This document shows, in pieces, positions 21,819-31,550 of a DNA stretch of 64,000 nt. Position 1 is the first letter of the stretch, and every line of letters begins with the position of its first letter. The position numbers were made by a program, and so were the translations under genes. The notes under the pieces were generated by a model, which worked only from the letters and a program-made list of their open reading frames with translations, made no database searches and had not been told where the DNA came from. Where the stretch lies: the NCBI GenBank assembly GCA_011317545.1, contig WUJK01000002.1, forward strand, positions 3,906,001 through 3,970,000. The letters are read 5' to 3'. This DNA comes from Coniella vitis. Taxonomy: Eukaryota; Ascomycota; Sordariomycetes; Diaporthales; Schizoparmaceae.

Positions 21819-23309
21819 TCAACCGCCTCTGCCACCTCGTCCTCCTCGTCCTCTCCCTCCTCTACCACCTCCTCTGCCACCCTTTCCTCCCCGTTTGCCT
21901 CCTCTAGGCCCTCGTGCAGAGTCGAAGTTCTTGTACAGTAGCTCCTCGCCAAAAGCACCCTCTGCAATTCTCATGAAATTCACCAACCCGTGGTCCACAA
22001 CAGCCAAAAGCACGTTTCGATGACCATGCTTCAGCCTTTGATGCACAGATAGCGCCTTTGGCTGCTCTGGGGGCGGCGCATACGGCACGGAACTCAAGAG
22101 CGCTGCAATCTCTGCCCCTGTCGGCACAGAAGTATCCTGTGCGTCGACAACGGCGAGGTAGTAGTCTGGAGAAGTGGGCGGCTTGGTCTTGGACCAGTTC
22201 GGGGTGCCGGGCTTCCATACGTGGTACTGCACTCGGAATGGAGAGTCAGCAGTGAGGGATGGGTGCGCAGCTGGATGACCCGTAGGTTTGTGCCGGGGAA
22301 CCACGGCAAGGCGTTTATATATGGAGGCATAGGAGCGGTAGAGACCAGGCTGGACAAGAGGGCCGTAGGCGGGGTGGACGGGTTCGCGTTCGGAAAAGAG
22401 GAGGGTGGAAAGCTGTTGCCATAGAGATGTTGTTGTAGGCTCGCCCTTGGAGCTTGGTGTAGATAGCACCACCGAGTCGGGTGGCGGGACGCGGAGGACG
22501 TTGAATCCTGCGCGATTTAGGTTGGAAAAGACTTGAAGGTTTCGTAATGTGACCTTGCCTCTTTGGCCTTCGTCGCCCACAAGGAGCGCATATGCAGCCT
22601 GAAGGCTCAATGGGAATCCGAGCGCATATTCATCTGTATTGTTGTCGCTGCCCATTTCATCGTCCACCGAAGCAGCTGCCTCGAGGCCTGTTCCGCTCTT
22701 TGAGGAGAAAACTTCGTCCATTGAGGCAGTCGGCCACCACAGGTCCATAGTACCCCTCTCAAGCAAGAAAAGTGCTTCTTCTGGCAACAGCCACACTTGG
22801 TCCCAGCCCGCAACCTGCGTGCCCTGACCACGTATCCTTCTGCCCAGCGTCCGGTGCTCCAGGCCGACGCACACTACCCGATCCCTAGCATGAATCTCCC
22901 TGCGCTCCGCCGCCTTTTCCCGCGCGATCTTGAGCGCCTTCTCATCCTGGATTCCATCTCGAATCGCTTCCTCGCCCTCTTCACCAGCAGTAGCCCACCG
23001 GTCGGGGAAATACCATCCTCTCACCCAATCCTTGCCAGGGTTGTGAAGCCGCGTGTAGCTGAGTACATCTTCCATGGCGCGGCGGCTCGTCTCGAGCGCG
23101 CTGGCCTGGGAACGGGTGCCATGGCTTTCGAAGTCCTTTTCGCCCTTGCGGATCGCTTGAGCCGAGATATTCTTACGCTGCAACGAGGCAAAGTGGGCGA
23201 AATCTTGAGCTTCGTCTTCGAGCGCCTCTTCGGCTGTTTCTTGGGCCTGTTCCGGGGTTTGGGTGATGGGCAGCTGCTTCGTCAGATCATCGTCGTCATC
23301 GAATGCCAT
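21819..23309 (-). CDS. SEN54: tRNA-splicing endonuclease subunit SEN54 with RGG tail
   Basis: This is the structural subunit of the SEN complex (Sen2/Sen34/Sen15/Sen54) that excises introns from pre-tRNAs. The ATG at 23309 gives 496 residues (MAFDDDDDLTKQ); the frame is open further upstream but without an ATG. The N-terminal domain contains RLHNPGKDWVRGWYFPDRW, a basic/acidic helix, a conserved VWLLPEEALFLLERG and GFPLSLQAAYALLV. The C-terminal endonuclease-like fold contains FSNLNRAGFNVLR, YHVWKPG, DYYLAVVDAQ and VDHGLVNFMRIAEGAFG. This is the normal Sen54 order. The last ~34 residues are an almost pure Arg-Gly tract with repeated RGG/GGR units, which I do not expect in the core family and which may add RNA binding. 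An intron-containing tRNA gene lies 427 bp upstream of the start. Confidence 0.9.
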   Translation of the reverse strand: MAFDDDDDLTKQLPITQTPEQAQETAEEALEDEAQDFAHFASLQRKNISAQAIRKGEKDFESHGTRSQASALETSRRAMEDVLSYTRLHNPGKDWVRGWYFPDRWATAGEEGEEAIRDGIQDEKALKIAREKAAERREIHARDRVVCVGLEHRTLGRRIRGQGTQVAGWDQVWLLPEEALFLLERGTMDLWWPTASMDEVFSSKSGTGLEAAASVDDEMGSDNNTDEYALGFPLSLQAAYALLVGDEGQRGKVTLRNLQVFSNLNRAGFNVLRVPPPDSVVLSTPSSKGEPTTTSLWQQLSTLLFSEREPVHPAYGPLVQPGLYRSYASIYKRLAVVPRHKPTGHPAAHPSLTADSPFRVQYHVWKPGTPNWSKTKPPTSPDYYLAVVDAQDTSVPTGAEIAALLSSVPYAPPPEQPKALSVHQRLKHGHRNVLLAVVDHGLVNFMRIAEGAFGEELLYKNFDSARGPRGGKRGGKGGRGGGRGGRGRGGRGGRGG

Positions 23310-23735
23310 GACTGGTGGCTGCGCAAAACGTATTTCCGATTTCTGGCTCGCCCTATCAGATAACGCCGAGAATTCAGGCAAGATGGTGTTGTCGCTGTGA
23401 GTTTATGTCTCGTCGCGAGTGAACTTGTGAAGAGCCGTGTGTGTTTACGAGCAAGCCAAAATTTTGGACTAGGGGGGGTCTGTTCACATGCAAATAGCAG
23501 AACCTGCAGCACTGGCTTACACGCACACACAAGCTTGGGGGCCGTACCTCCGCAAACAATCCTTTCTTATTCCATATGATTCCTCCAGAATATAAAAGAC
23601 TGCACTATACAAAATCAATGTAAGCTAGTACCTTGAGAGTCAACACGCTGGATGATGGTCTCATGATTTTGGCGGGAAAGGTTGGCTTTCCATTGCAGTA
23701 TAGGATAGTATTTTTGCATTAACGACACAGTATAA
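23310..23735. promoter_or_regulatory. SEN54 upstream region, up to tRNA-Leu
   Basis: Leader and promoter of SEN54 (-) and 5' flank of the tRNA gene (+). A CCCCCCC-type run on the minus strand near 23470 is the only notable feature. No specific site was recognised. Confidence 0.45.
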
Positions 23736-23832
23736 GGCAAGATGGCCGAGTGGTCTAAGGCGCTGCGTTTAGGCTTACCTAAGCATCTCACCGCAGTCTT
23801 TCGAGGCGTGGGTTCGAATCCCACTCTTGTCA
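23736..23832 (+). tRNA. tRNA-Leu(UAG) with a 17-nt intron
   Basis: The sequence folds as a type II tRNA. The acceptor stem GGCAAGA/TCTTGTC (one G-U pair) is followed by a discriminator A at 23832. The D arm is GCCGAGTGGTCTAAGGC. The anticodon stem CTGCG (23763-23767)/CGCAG (23792-23796) frames the loop TT-TAG-G...C, so the anticodon is UAG (leucine, CUA codons). An intron of 17 nt (23774-23790) lies after position 37, the standard place, and contains CCTAA, which pairs with TTAGG of the anticodon loop, the classic SEN substrate structure. The long variable arm (CTT/AGG stem) and the T arm GTGGG-TTCGAAT-CCCAC complete it. The internal A and B boxes for RNA polymerase III are intact. Confidence 0.95.
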
Positions 23833-23835
23833 TAA

Positions 23836-23840
23836 TTTTT
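23836..23840 (+). terminator. RNA polymerase III terminator of tRNA-Leu
   Basis: A run of five T residues begins 4 nt after the end of the tRNA, the expected Pol III stop. Confidence 0.8.
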
Positions 23841-24754
23841 GAGCTCTTCTGATAAAATGGTTTAGTTCTTTTTGTTGGATCGGCTCTGTACGTACGTACG
23901 TGTGGGTTTGATGGATTCTGTATTCTTGATGATCATGTCTAAGTTAAAGGGAGTGCAATCTGTACGAAGTGCATCCCTTTCTCTGCTAGCTAGATCCCGC
24001 AGGCTTAGTCATAAGCCTGCTTACGTTCGATCACCACCAGTGTTGTTGGTGGTGTTCCAACATCTTTAGACATATGAAGCATCTAGACTAATAACTTCTA
24101 CTACAGAAACATTTTACAACTATCTGCTCTGCTAACCCCGTAGGTCTCTTTACCGCATATATAGAGATCATAATAAACACGCGTCCCCTTGCCGTCTCGG
24201 CGCTCTCAGTTCCGAGGCTCGACCTAGCAGCTGCGCCTAACCTTCCGCCCTTTCTCAAGCATGCTTCGACCTCGTCTTCAGCCTCGCAAGCGCCCGACTA
24301 CCCGGCACTTACGCAAAATCCCAATATTATCTGCTGAGAATAGCCAATAGTACCGTATTGCGCTCAAGCGGCCTAAATTCTGGCATATTTTTAACACCCA
24401 GCTCGATCAATCGGCATAAGCAAAGTCGGGACTATCGCGGGTTTCATTAAGCTGCTATATCGCATTATAATTTCAGGTTTAAAGTAAGGTCAGCCAGCAG
24501 CTTATACTCAGTAGTCGATCGCCTTGAGTTGATTTATATGCATCTCGTATACCGAGAAGAAGTCTGAAAATATGTTGAAAGGAAAGTTTGAAAGTCGTGT
24601 CGAGAGAAAGTAAATGCCGTTTCCAGCATTAAGAAAACAGCAGCAGTCAACAACAATTACCCAGAGCGTGCCAGAACAATAGCATTAAAAAGAGAAACGA
24701 TGGTTAGTCATAGTCTTTTTCCGAAAACCGTTCACCTGGATCGCTAATATATTC

Positions 24755-24770
24755 TTTTTTTTTTTTTTTT
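24755..24770. repeat. T16 homopolymer
   Basis: Sixteen consecutive T residues in non-coding sequence. Confidence 0.97.
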
Positions 24771-25934
24771 CAAACTCACCTTATTAGCCTTCTATATCTC
24801 GTACAATGGCCGCAAAGACATTATGTCGACCATGGATCTCTTCTCCTTCGTTGTCCTACGCCTGCTGCGGTATTTTGAGATAGATTATGAATTCGTATGT
24901 ACGACGGCCGGTACACCCTCAATCTTCAGTTGATGTGCAATCATCATCATTACCATTAATAACAATACTTAGGTATAGGCGCCAAGGACTGCCAGATGTG
25001 CCTTACTAGCTGGTACGCTGCGACTTACATAGTTGCAATTCATGAATTATTAGCAAACATGCTTCCGAGGATGGCGAAACTCATGCAAAGGAATTGTCCG
25101 TAGATATTACAGGTTTCAGTCTGCTGAAGTCCAGGAGAATAAACAGCGCTTTCTCCTGGCTATTTTCGATTCACCACGTTAGGTGTTTTCCAGACCTATT
25201 ACGATCGTCCTCATCTGATTCTGGCACTTGTGCTGCAATCGACAAGTTCAAGGAGGCTTCCATCTGGGCCATCGAAATAATGTATATGCCTCGTGCCGAG
25301 TTGCTCCGAGTACCGTTGGACATAGTCTAGGATTCTTACGTTAACAAGCCTTCCTGACTAGAGGGTCAACATCGTGTTATCGCCCATAAATAAATGCCAT
25401 CCGTTGACATACATAGGGACCCGACCGCTTGTCTTCGTAGTTCCTACATCTGGTCCATTCCTCGTATTGAGGGCGTCTTCCACTTAGGATTTTGCTGTAA
25501 GCTTTATCAGATGCTTCTATAGCCGTCGTTGTGATGGTGGCGAATCTCTCAGGATCTGAAAGAATGCAACGTATCATATAAGTGGTCTCGTCAGGTGATG
25601 CGACTTCGTCGCATCATTACCCAATCTTTTAAGGAGGGCTCCTGGTGCAGTGGTGTCGGGCGCTGCATCGTGATACAGAGACTTCCAGAGACAGTCTTGA
25701 TATTGCGCACTACAAAGGTCCTCTATATCGAGCGAGTTTTCTCTTCGCATCTCGCAGCTGATAGCCTAGTATTGCACATTTTCTTCTATAATTCGCTTGT
25801 CCTTGATGCCTACCCCTTTACATAAACAACGTATTCGCTCCATATCTCCTGTCAACCCGCTGGTATACTGAAGGCACTCGTTCTATATCCCTTAGCAAGA
25901 CTTCAGTGCCCTGCTTGTTCTTATTGTCCACCCA

Positions 25935-26420
25935 TTGGTGCATCCAGGCCACTGGGTCCATGTCCCTTGTCAGAACCTCGGGCGATATGTCCAACCCTTG
26001 GAGAGGTTTCGCGAAGCCTGGGAGCTTAGGCGCAAACTTCGCCAGCCAAAGCTTGCTCGTCTTCGAGCTACGGACTACATGTCTCCGTTTGGCAATATAG
26101 CCCTTGGCAGGTGGCGAGTTCGATCTGCCGGAGCGCTTTGGGGCGGCTCAGGCGCACAATGTATCAACCAAAGCTTTTGCTCGTCATGGAGCCGCGGATC
26201 ATATGTATCCGTTTGGCAGTGCAGCGCATGTGGCGGCTCATGGGGATGCTTGTCCTGACTGGCAGCCCGGTTAATTGGTGCCTGTGTCTAGCTGTTGTAC
26301 GCCATCCTTCATTGTGCCGCTATGTTTCCAAGAACAGAGACTGTTAAGCTCATCATTTCTCGTCGTCCCGATTTAGCCAGTGCGGGTAACCTAGCAGAGC
26401 ATGTCAGGTCTCGTCTCAGG
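25935..26420 (+). pseudogene. Possible ankyrin-repeat relic
   Basis: Broken plus-strand frames carry ankyrin-like fragments, e.g. ARHGAADHMYPFGSAAHVAA and LLYAILHCAAM...ETVKLIISRRPDLAS, which resemble the G-A-D...G..AL..A and HCAA...VKLLI patterns of the repeat. Two ~58-bp segments (26045-26102 and 26168-26227) are imperfect direct copies, consistent with adjacent ankyrin units. Stops and frame changes interrupt it. A minus-strand frame of about 90 codons also crosses this region, so the call is tentative. Confidence 0.3.
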
Positions 26421-27364
26421 GTCCAAAAAGCCATGCTATATGCGGTTTTAGGCGTTGGGGGCCACGGTGTCTTTATACTCACAGTCTACCACCACGACCA
26501 CATCCCTCCCAGAAATCTCATACTCTTACTACCAAAACGCCAGGAAACTCGGCAGTACCCACGGAAAGATCCGCCCCTTCGGTCCTACAGCTTAGGTAGG
26601 ACAGTATAATACGCTAAGTCGCAGAGAATAACGGATTACATCCACATCCTTGCTCAAGTGGCCTGGTACATTTATAGCACTAGAGACTATACGGATCTCC
26701 TCTGGTGAGAGCCTAGCAAGGTTAAAGACTTTAGTATTAGACAGACTGCCCAAAGTTGCAATGCTACGTGAAGGAAAGCCTTTAGATCTGTCGGAGAGTA
26801 CTATTATAGTGGATTAATTCGGCACTATGCTTGCTATCACCGCGACAGCCTCAATTTCCAGATCAGTTTGGTTCTCCTAGCTACTAGGTCCCCAAGAAAC
26901 CAGCAAAGAGCCAGCAGGGTATAGTAACTCCTCCAAAACGGGCGGGTAGTTCTCGACAGTCTGCTAGTTTGATGCCTACCTCGAGTTAAACGACTCCCTT
27001 GCCCAACTTCCACGGTTTTATCGCCGCACCAGCACTGACAAATAGCAAGTAAGTATGCGTTGGAGGCTACTGATCCCTACTGTCACGAATACTATGTGAT
27101 GGCCCTGTCGAACCAGTCAGCGTATTGCACGTGATCAGTCAAGCTGAAGTGCGATCTCACAGCATGCCTCGGCTCTGAATATCATGGCTTCATGAATCAG
27201 GCCTCCGAAGCGTAGAAGCACCAAATGCACCAGCCATACCGGCCCCCCTCTAGCTTGAGCCTGTGGGGCCTAGCACAGCGCAGCTGCGACAGCAAGCGCA
27301 GATTCCCGAGTCGGAATCTTTGTATGTTAACCGTCTAGGCAGACGGTCGTATTTGCTTGTTGTC

Positions 27365-28081
27365 CTATCCAGCCAACGGGTTCGCATGTATCGTGATTCT
27401 CTCGATGCGTGGCTGCTCTTTCGGTCTACTCTTCTTATCGACCTCCAGCGTCTCCATCTTTGCCAGAGTTGCCAAGCTATCGTCACCGATGACTTTGCCA
27501 AAGACCGTGTTTAATCCGTCCAGGTGCGGTGCCTTGTCAAAGAGGATAAAGAATTGCGACCCGTTGGTGCCAGGTCCCTTGTTGGCCATGGCTACGATTC
27601 CACGCTGTGAGTGCTTGAGGGTCGGCTTGATCTCGTCCTCGAAGGTGCCACCCCAGATGGAGCGTCCGCCCTTTGGATTCTCTGGTGGTGAAGGATGCGC
27701 TGGGGCGCCTGTCTGCACCATGAAGGAAGGTATGAGTCGGTGGAAAGGGGATTCATCGTAGTAATGGGATGCGCACAGAGCAAGGAAGTTCTAGAGGAAT
27801 GAGCGGAATTAGCAACTGCAAGCCTACTTGGGAATTCATAAGACAGATGGGAGATTCACCTCTGCAGTTTTGGGGACACTGTCGCAGAAAACCTCTATCT
27901 TGATGTCCCCGAGGGTTGTATGCTAAGAGACGCCATATTGTCAGTGTGAATGGTGGCATTTGGAGTGTCCATGACCCCATGATGCGGAGCGCAAGAAGCA
28001 AATTGCGCTACGGCAGCTGGCATGAAGAGCAGGAGGATTATGACAATAGTCTGCGTCTTAACCTACTAAAGTGACTGACAT
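27365..28081 (-). CDS. Cyclophilin, PPIL3/Cyp10 type
   Basis: Peptidyl-prolyl cis-trans isomerase of the PPIL3 class (annotated cyp10 in moulds), a family linked to spliceosomes in animals. Three exons on the minus strand, 28081-28067 (15 nt), 27922-27860 and 27790-27365, give 167 residues. The joins read MSVTL-HTTLGDIKIEVFCD-SVPKTAE-NFLALCASHYYD, the family N-terminus. Visible features are FHRLIPSFMVQ with the catalytic Arg, GGRSIWGGTFEDE, the ANKGPGTNGSQFFI active-site strand, PHLDGLNTVFGKV, and the end TIHANPLAG. Where classical cyclophilins have GGDPTGTG, this one has a longer Pro-rich loop (GAPAHPSPPENPKGG). His replaces the cyclosporin-contact Trp of CypA. The first donor is GTAGGT. The next gene upstream is the divergent arrestin gene, about 2.1 kb away. 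Confidence 0.92.
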
Positions 28082-30172
28082 GGTGACTGCGGTGCTTCGA
28101 GGATGCTGCGCAAACCGTGATTTGGGTTTTTGGACGGTGTCTGGCGTTGGACCGCCGTTTGGTTTGCGACAGACGGGGCTCCTGGTGCTGGGCTGCAGCT
28201 TCCCTGTTGGCAGCGTAACATGTGATTGGAGCGCTGTATGATCAGAGCTAATAGACCATTTTAGTTGCATAATTTCTGTGCTACAGGTATATGGCGGCCT
28301 CAGCGGACGGGAGCACGCGAGCTTTCCGCAGCGCTGGGGCTGTAAGCCCCCCGCGTCGTTACGCAGTAGTATGCACCTATCAGATGCATTGCCCTGGCTG
28401 TCGTTGGGAACTTTTGTTTTCGCTTTGACACGTCTAGCATTTTGAGGTAAAGTAGGGCATCTGTGTCGAGATAATATGCATGAGCGACTATGTGCTACAC
28501 TAGCCTCTCTCCACAAAACATGTGACAGGGCAGCCAACATCGCGTTGCACTCCATTGGGACGTTGAGGTCACGTCAAATGAGGGGCGAATGCGGCTCGCC
28601 AGAATGGTTCGTGGAAGGGCGGAACGCTCGTAGTACCTAGGTACTTACTACCCGACTTCGTACTATACTATGTACTAGGTACTATGTACTATGTACTGTG
28701 TACTATGTGGTGCTACATCCTTAGCCGCTCTTCCCACTATTTCGCAGACGCATTGCACAATGACCGAATGATTGCCAGATCTGATAGCAGTCCGGCCAAG
28801 CGTGGCAGCCCTGCCCTCTTTGTACATGATAGTCGTGACTGCTGCCTTTGCACACATCTTTACCTATTGGTGGAGCAAGGTCTTGTCCAGCCCAGGCGCA
28901 CCTTGGCCTGTGGGAGCGGCCAAGCACATCAACTGCAGGCAAATCAATGCTTCACCATCTTCAACCTTAGTACCTTGTATCCCTTTCCCTCTTTCACACG
29001 CTTCTCGGAGCCCTATTCCGATACTCGATTGCGAGCTTAATCGCTCTGCTGCTTGTTGCATAATAATTGCATCCTACTCCTTTGGCTAGGGGGTAACTTG
29101 GAATTGCAAGCGCATCCTGACTGCTTGTGCATGGGCTTGCGAAGGACGGCATCCATCGCAGTCTCCATTATTAATAAAGCTGAACAATCGAAAACCTCGA
29201 CTGCGAGCCTTGCTATACGATACACCGTACCCAGATGCCTAGGATGCCAGTTGTCAATCTCGACTACTCAGCAAAGGCGATCCTTTACCGCTGTCCCTTT
29301 ACATGGCCCAGCCTCGCCTGCCCAATAGGATTTCCTCTGCAACCAACACCCATTTGCCCGGCCTTTCTGCTTGTCTGCCCGCACGCACATAGGCTTTGCA
29401 GCACCGTCATCTTTCGTTGGGCTGCTTGTGTGGAGTGGACCATTTTCGGAGTTCTGTGGGGACGTCTAGCCAGGCATGCTCGCCATACAGGGCCTTAATA
29501 CATAGCACAAGCGGCTGAATCGACCAAGAGCTGCAGTCTGCAGCACTTCCAGGCCATCACTTGGCTCCTCGACCTCCAAGCTTGCTTAACCCTTTGCCTC
29601 AAGCCGACACACTTTATCAACTCCCTCAATCTCCTGCTTTCGCTCGACTTGAAACCGACACCAGTCCCGCAGACTGCTGCACGTAGGGTCTTGGTCCTTG
29701 ATTGCGACGCAAAAAAGTGATACCCACGGACAGTCTGCAAACCAGCGGGCGCCCTACAACTTGACGACGTGCTGCACCCAAGAGCCTGGTCCACCTAGAC
29801 GGTCTCACCCACCTCAGCGACCGCGGCATCTCCTCACTTTCTCACCTCTGCAAGACTGCGCTCACAGCATTTCGAACCCCCCACCCCTTGGCGAAGGCAC
29901 GATTATCATCTTCTAGCTTGAGATACCTTATTTTAGCTCTGCGCGAAGCGATCAAATCCTCGAGAGCATTGCCTTGCGCTGCGATCTACGAAACCGAAAG
30001 CCCGCCCACCTTTACATTGTACCCCACATATTCCGTCTCTCGTACTCTTCCACAGCCTGGGGCACGGCGTGGCCGTCAGTGGCCGGCCCTTTACGTCTAT
30101 GATCATCTTTCCCAGCTCTGCGAACTCACACTGCGCCTCGCCTGCAACTGCTTGCGCAGCTTTGCGGTCATC
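28082..30172. other. Long intergenic region between divergent genes
   Basis: Promoters of the cyclophilin (-) and arrestin (+) genes. It holds a TACTATG-type simple repeat and, next to it, an 'acctaggtac' palindrome. A minus-strand frame at 28058-28555 is the open leader of the cyclophilin gene. No RNA gene was seen. Confidence 0.5.
28661..28709. repeat. TACTATG imperfect tandem repeat
   Basis: About 49 bp made of TACTATG/TACTAGG/TACTGTG units. It lies 20 bp after a CCTAGG-centred palindrome at 28634-28643. Confidence 0.85.
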
Positions 30173-31550
30173 ATGGCGGCATTTGTACGGGTTTCAGGAC
30201 CCCCCAACGGCAGCTTCTTGGTCGGATACCCTGGTATATCAGCAACTCTGGTAAGTTGGGCGCCTTTTAGACGGGGCAAAGTGTTTGTAATCATTTGGCA
30301 AATCTCTGGAGGCAGTGTGCCGAGGCCCGTGGTGTCATAGAAGCTGATCGCAACTCGCTGCAGCCGCGCATAGAAGGCAAAGTCGAAATCAGACCATCGC
30401 AAGGCTATTCCATGCCCGTAGCAATATCGCTAGTCCGAATATGCTTACAGAAAAAAGAAACGATACATCCTGCCGCAGAGAACGTTGCGAAGAGACACCT
30501 AGGTACGCCGAGGAGGGAAACGGTCGACGTCGTGGGGAAAGAGCTACTGCTGTTTAGATGCCAGGCCGGCAAGGAGGCCGAGAGCGTGATCGCGATGGAT
30601 TTGCCGTTCGTGCTCTTCATACCATTTGGCCGAGGTGGTGAGGAGACGAATAGAAGAATCCCGCCGGCCTCATTACAACTACCTTCGCGCACGGCCGAGA
30701 CGCTGTACGAATTGGTGGTAACAGTACAACAGGGCGCGAGCACACAGAACAAGTACGCCTTCCCAGTACCGCTACAAAGGTACGACACACTCTCGACATT
30801 TGGAATGTACAACCGACCCGAGTCGAAAGTAGTTACGGCAGATAATCTGGTAACGCTGGGAATATCACTCCCCAAATGGAGCTACGGGCCTTGTGACCCG
30901 ATCACAGTATACATAAAACTGGCACCCAATGCCGATTGGATACATAAAGCAAAGAAGGTCACAATCAGGAACATTACGCTGGCAATCGAGGAAGAAATTA
31001 CATATAATCCGGAAGGTGATGAGCCAACCAAAAAAGTCAACAAAATCGCAAAGCATATACAGCCTGTCGGCGCTAGATTACCGGAGGCGGGTTATGTCAC
31101 TAATCTGGGCTTGGTTTTCCCTTCCAAAGACCTGCGAGACTCAGAAGGGATTGTCAAGAGAGGCAAGCCAGGATTCCCATTGTACGAGGTTTCAGCATTC
31201 ACGACAACATCGACACTCTACAAGATTGAGTTTTTCCTGAGCATCAAGGTACGAGCATTAATATACAAGAAAGAGTTTATCCTACACATGTACTGACATG
31301 GGTATAGGCGCAAATGAGCTCAGCTCGCGATATTACTTTGCGGCAGCCGATCGTGATATGTCCTATGGACCAGCAAGCGTGCAAAGAGGAGATGGATGCC
31401 ATAGAACAGGCTGCAAAAGATGCTTCACACGTCGACCCAAACAATCCGATGCTTCCTGCCAGGTCGATCATTGTTGCGAACGATAAAGACGCTTTGCGAC
31501 ATTTGGGACTGTGTGTGGTCGGAGGGCAGAAGAAGATATTAATCGAATGA
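30173..31550 (+). CDS. Arrestin-domain protein
   Basis: Predicted alpha-arrestin-like protein; fungal relatives act as adaptors that bring ubiquitin ligases to membrane transporters. Three exons, 30173-30250, 30364-31248 and 31308-31550, give 401 residues. Introns are 113 nt (GTAAGT) and 59 nt (GTACGA). The N-terminus MAAFVRVSGPPNGSFLVGYP leads directly into the N-domain strand RIEGKVEIRPSQGYSMPVAI, followed by a DLPFVLFIPF core strand. A second beta domain starts near VTADNLVTLGISLPKWSYGPCDPI, with KKVTIRNITLAIEEEITY. A short C-terminal part ends GGQKKILIE. No PPxY motif is obvious in what I read, so ligase binding is uncertain. It is not PalF-like by length. The arrestin fold is inferred from strand pattern and family resemblance. 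Confidence 0.82.

Larger units (their letters stand above)
23841..27364. other. Gene-poor eroded interval
   Basis: About 3.5 kb with no intact gene. It opens with two short perfect hairpins (23999-24020 and 24032-24054), holds a T16 tract, many short frames full of stops, and an ankyrin-like relic around 25.9-26.4 kb. Near 27,085 a stretch starting TGTCACGAATAC and containing CACGTGATC resembles ends of fungal LTR elements as I remember them, but no partner repeat is visible. The mix of fragments suggests decayed repeats or a decayed accessory gene. Confidence 0.5.

Noticed and set aside
23615..23833. 72-codon minus-strand frame including VGFEPTPR
   Set aside because: It is the reverse translation of the tRNA-Leu gene; such peptides are common artefacts of tRNA T arms.
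28058..28555. 165-codon minus-strand frame ending in TMSVTLVG
   Set aside because: It runs in frame into exon 1 of the cyclophilin and reads into its intron; the upstream part is an untranslated leader.
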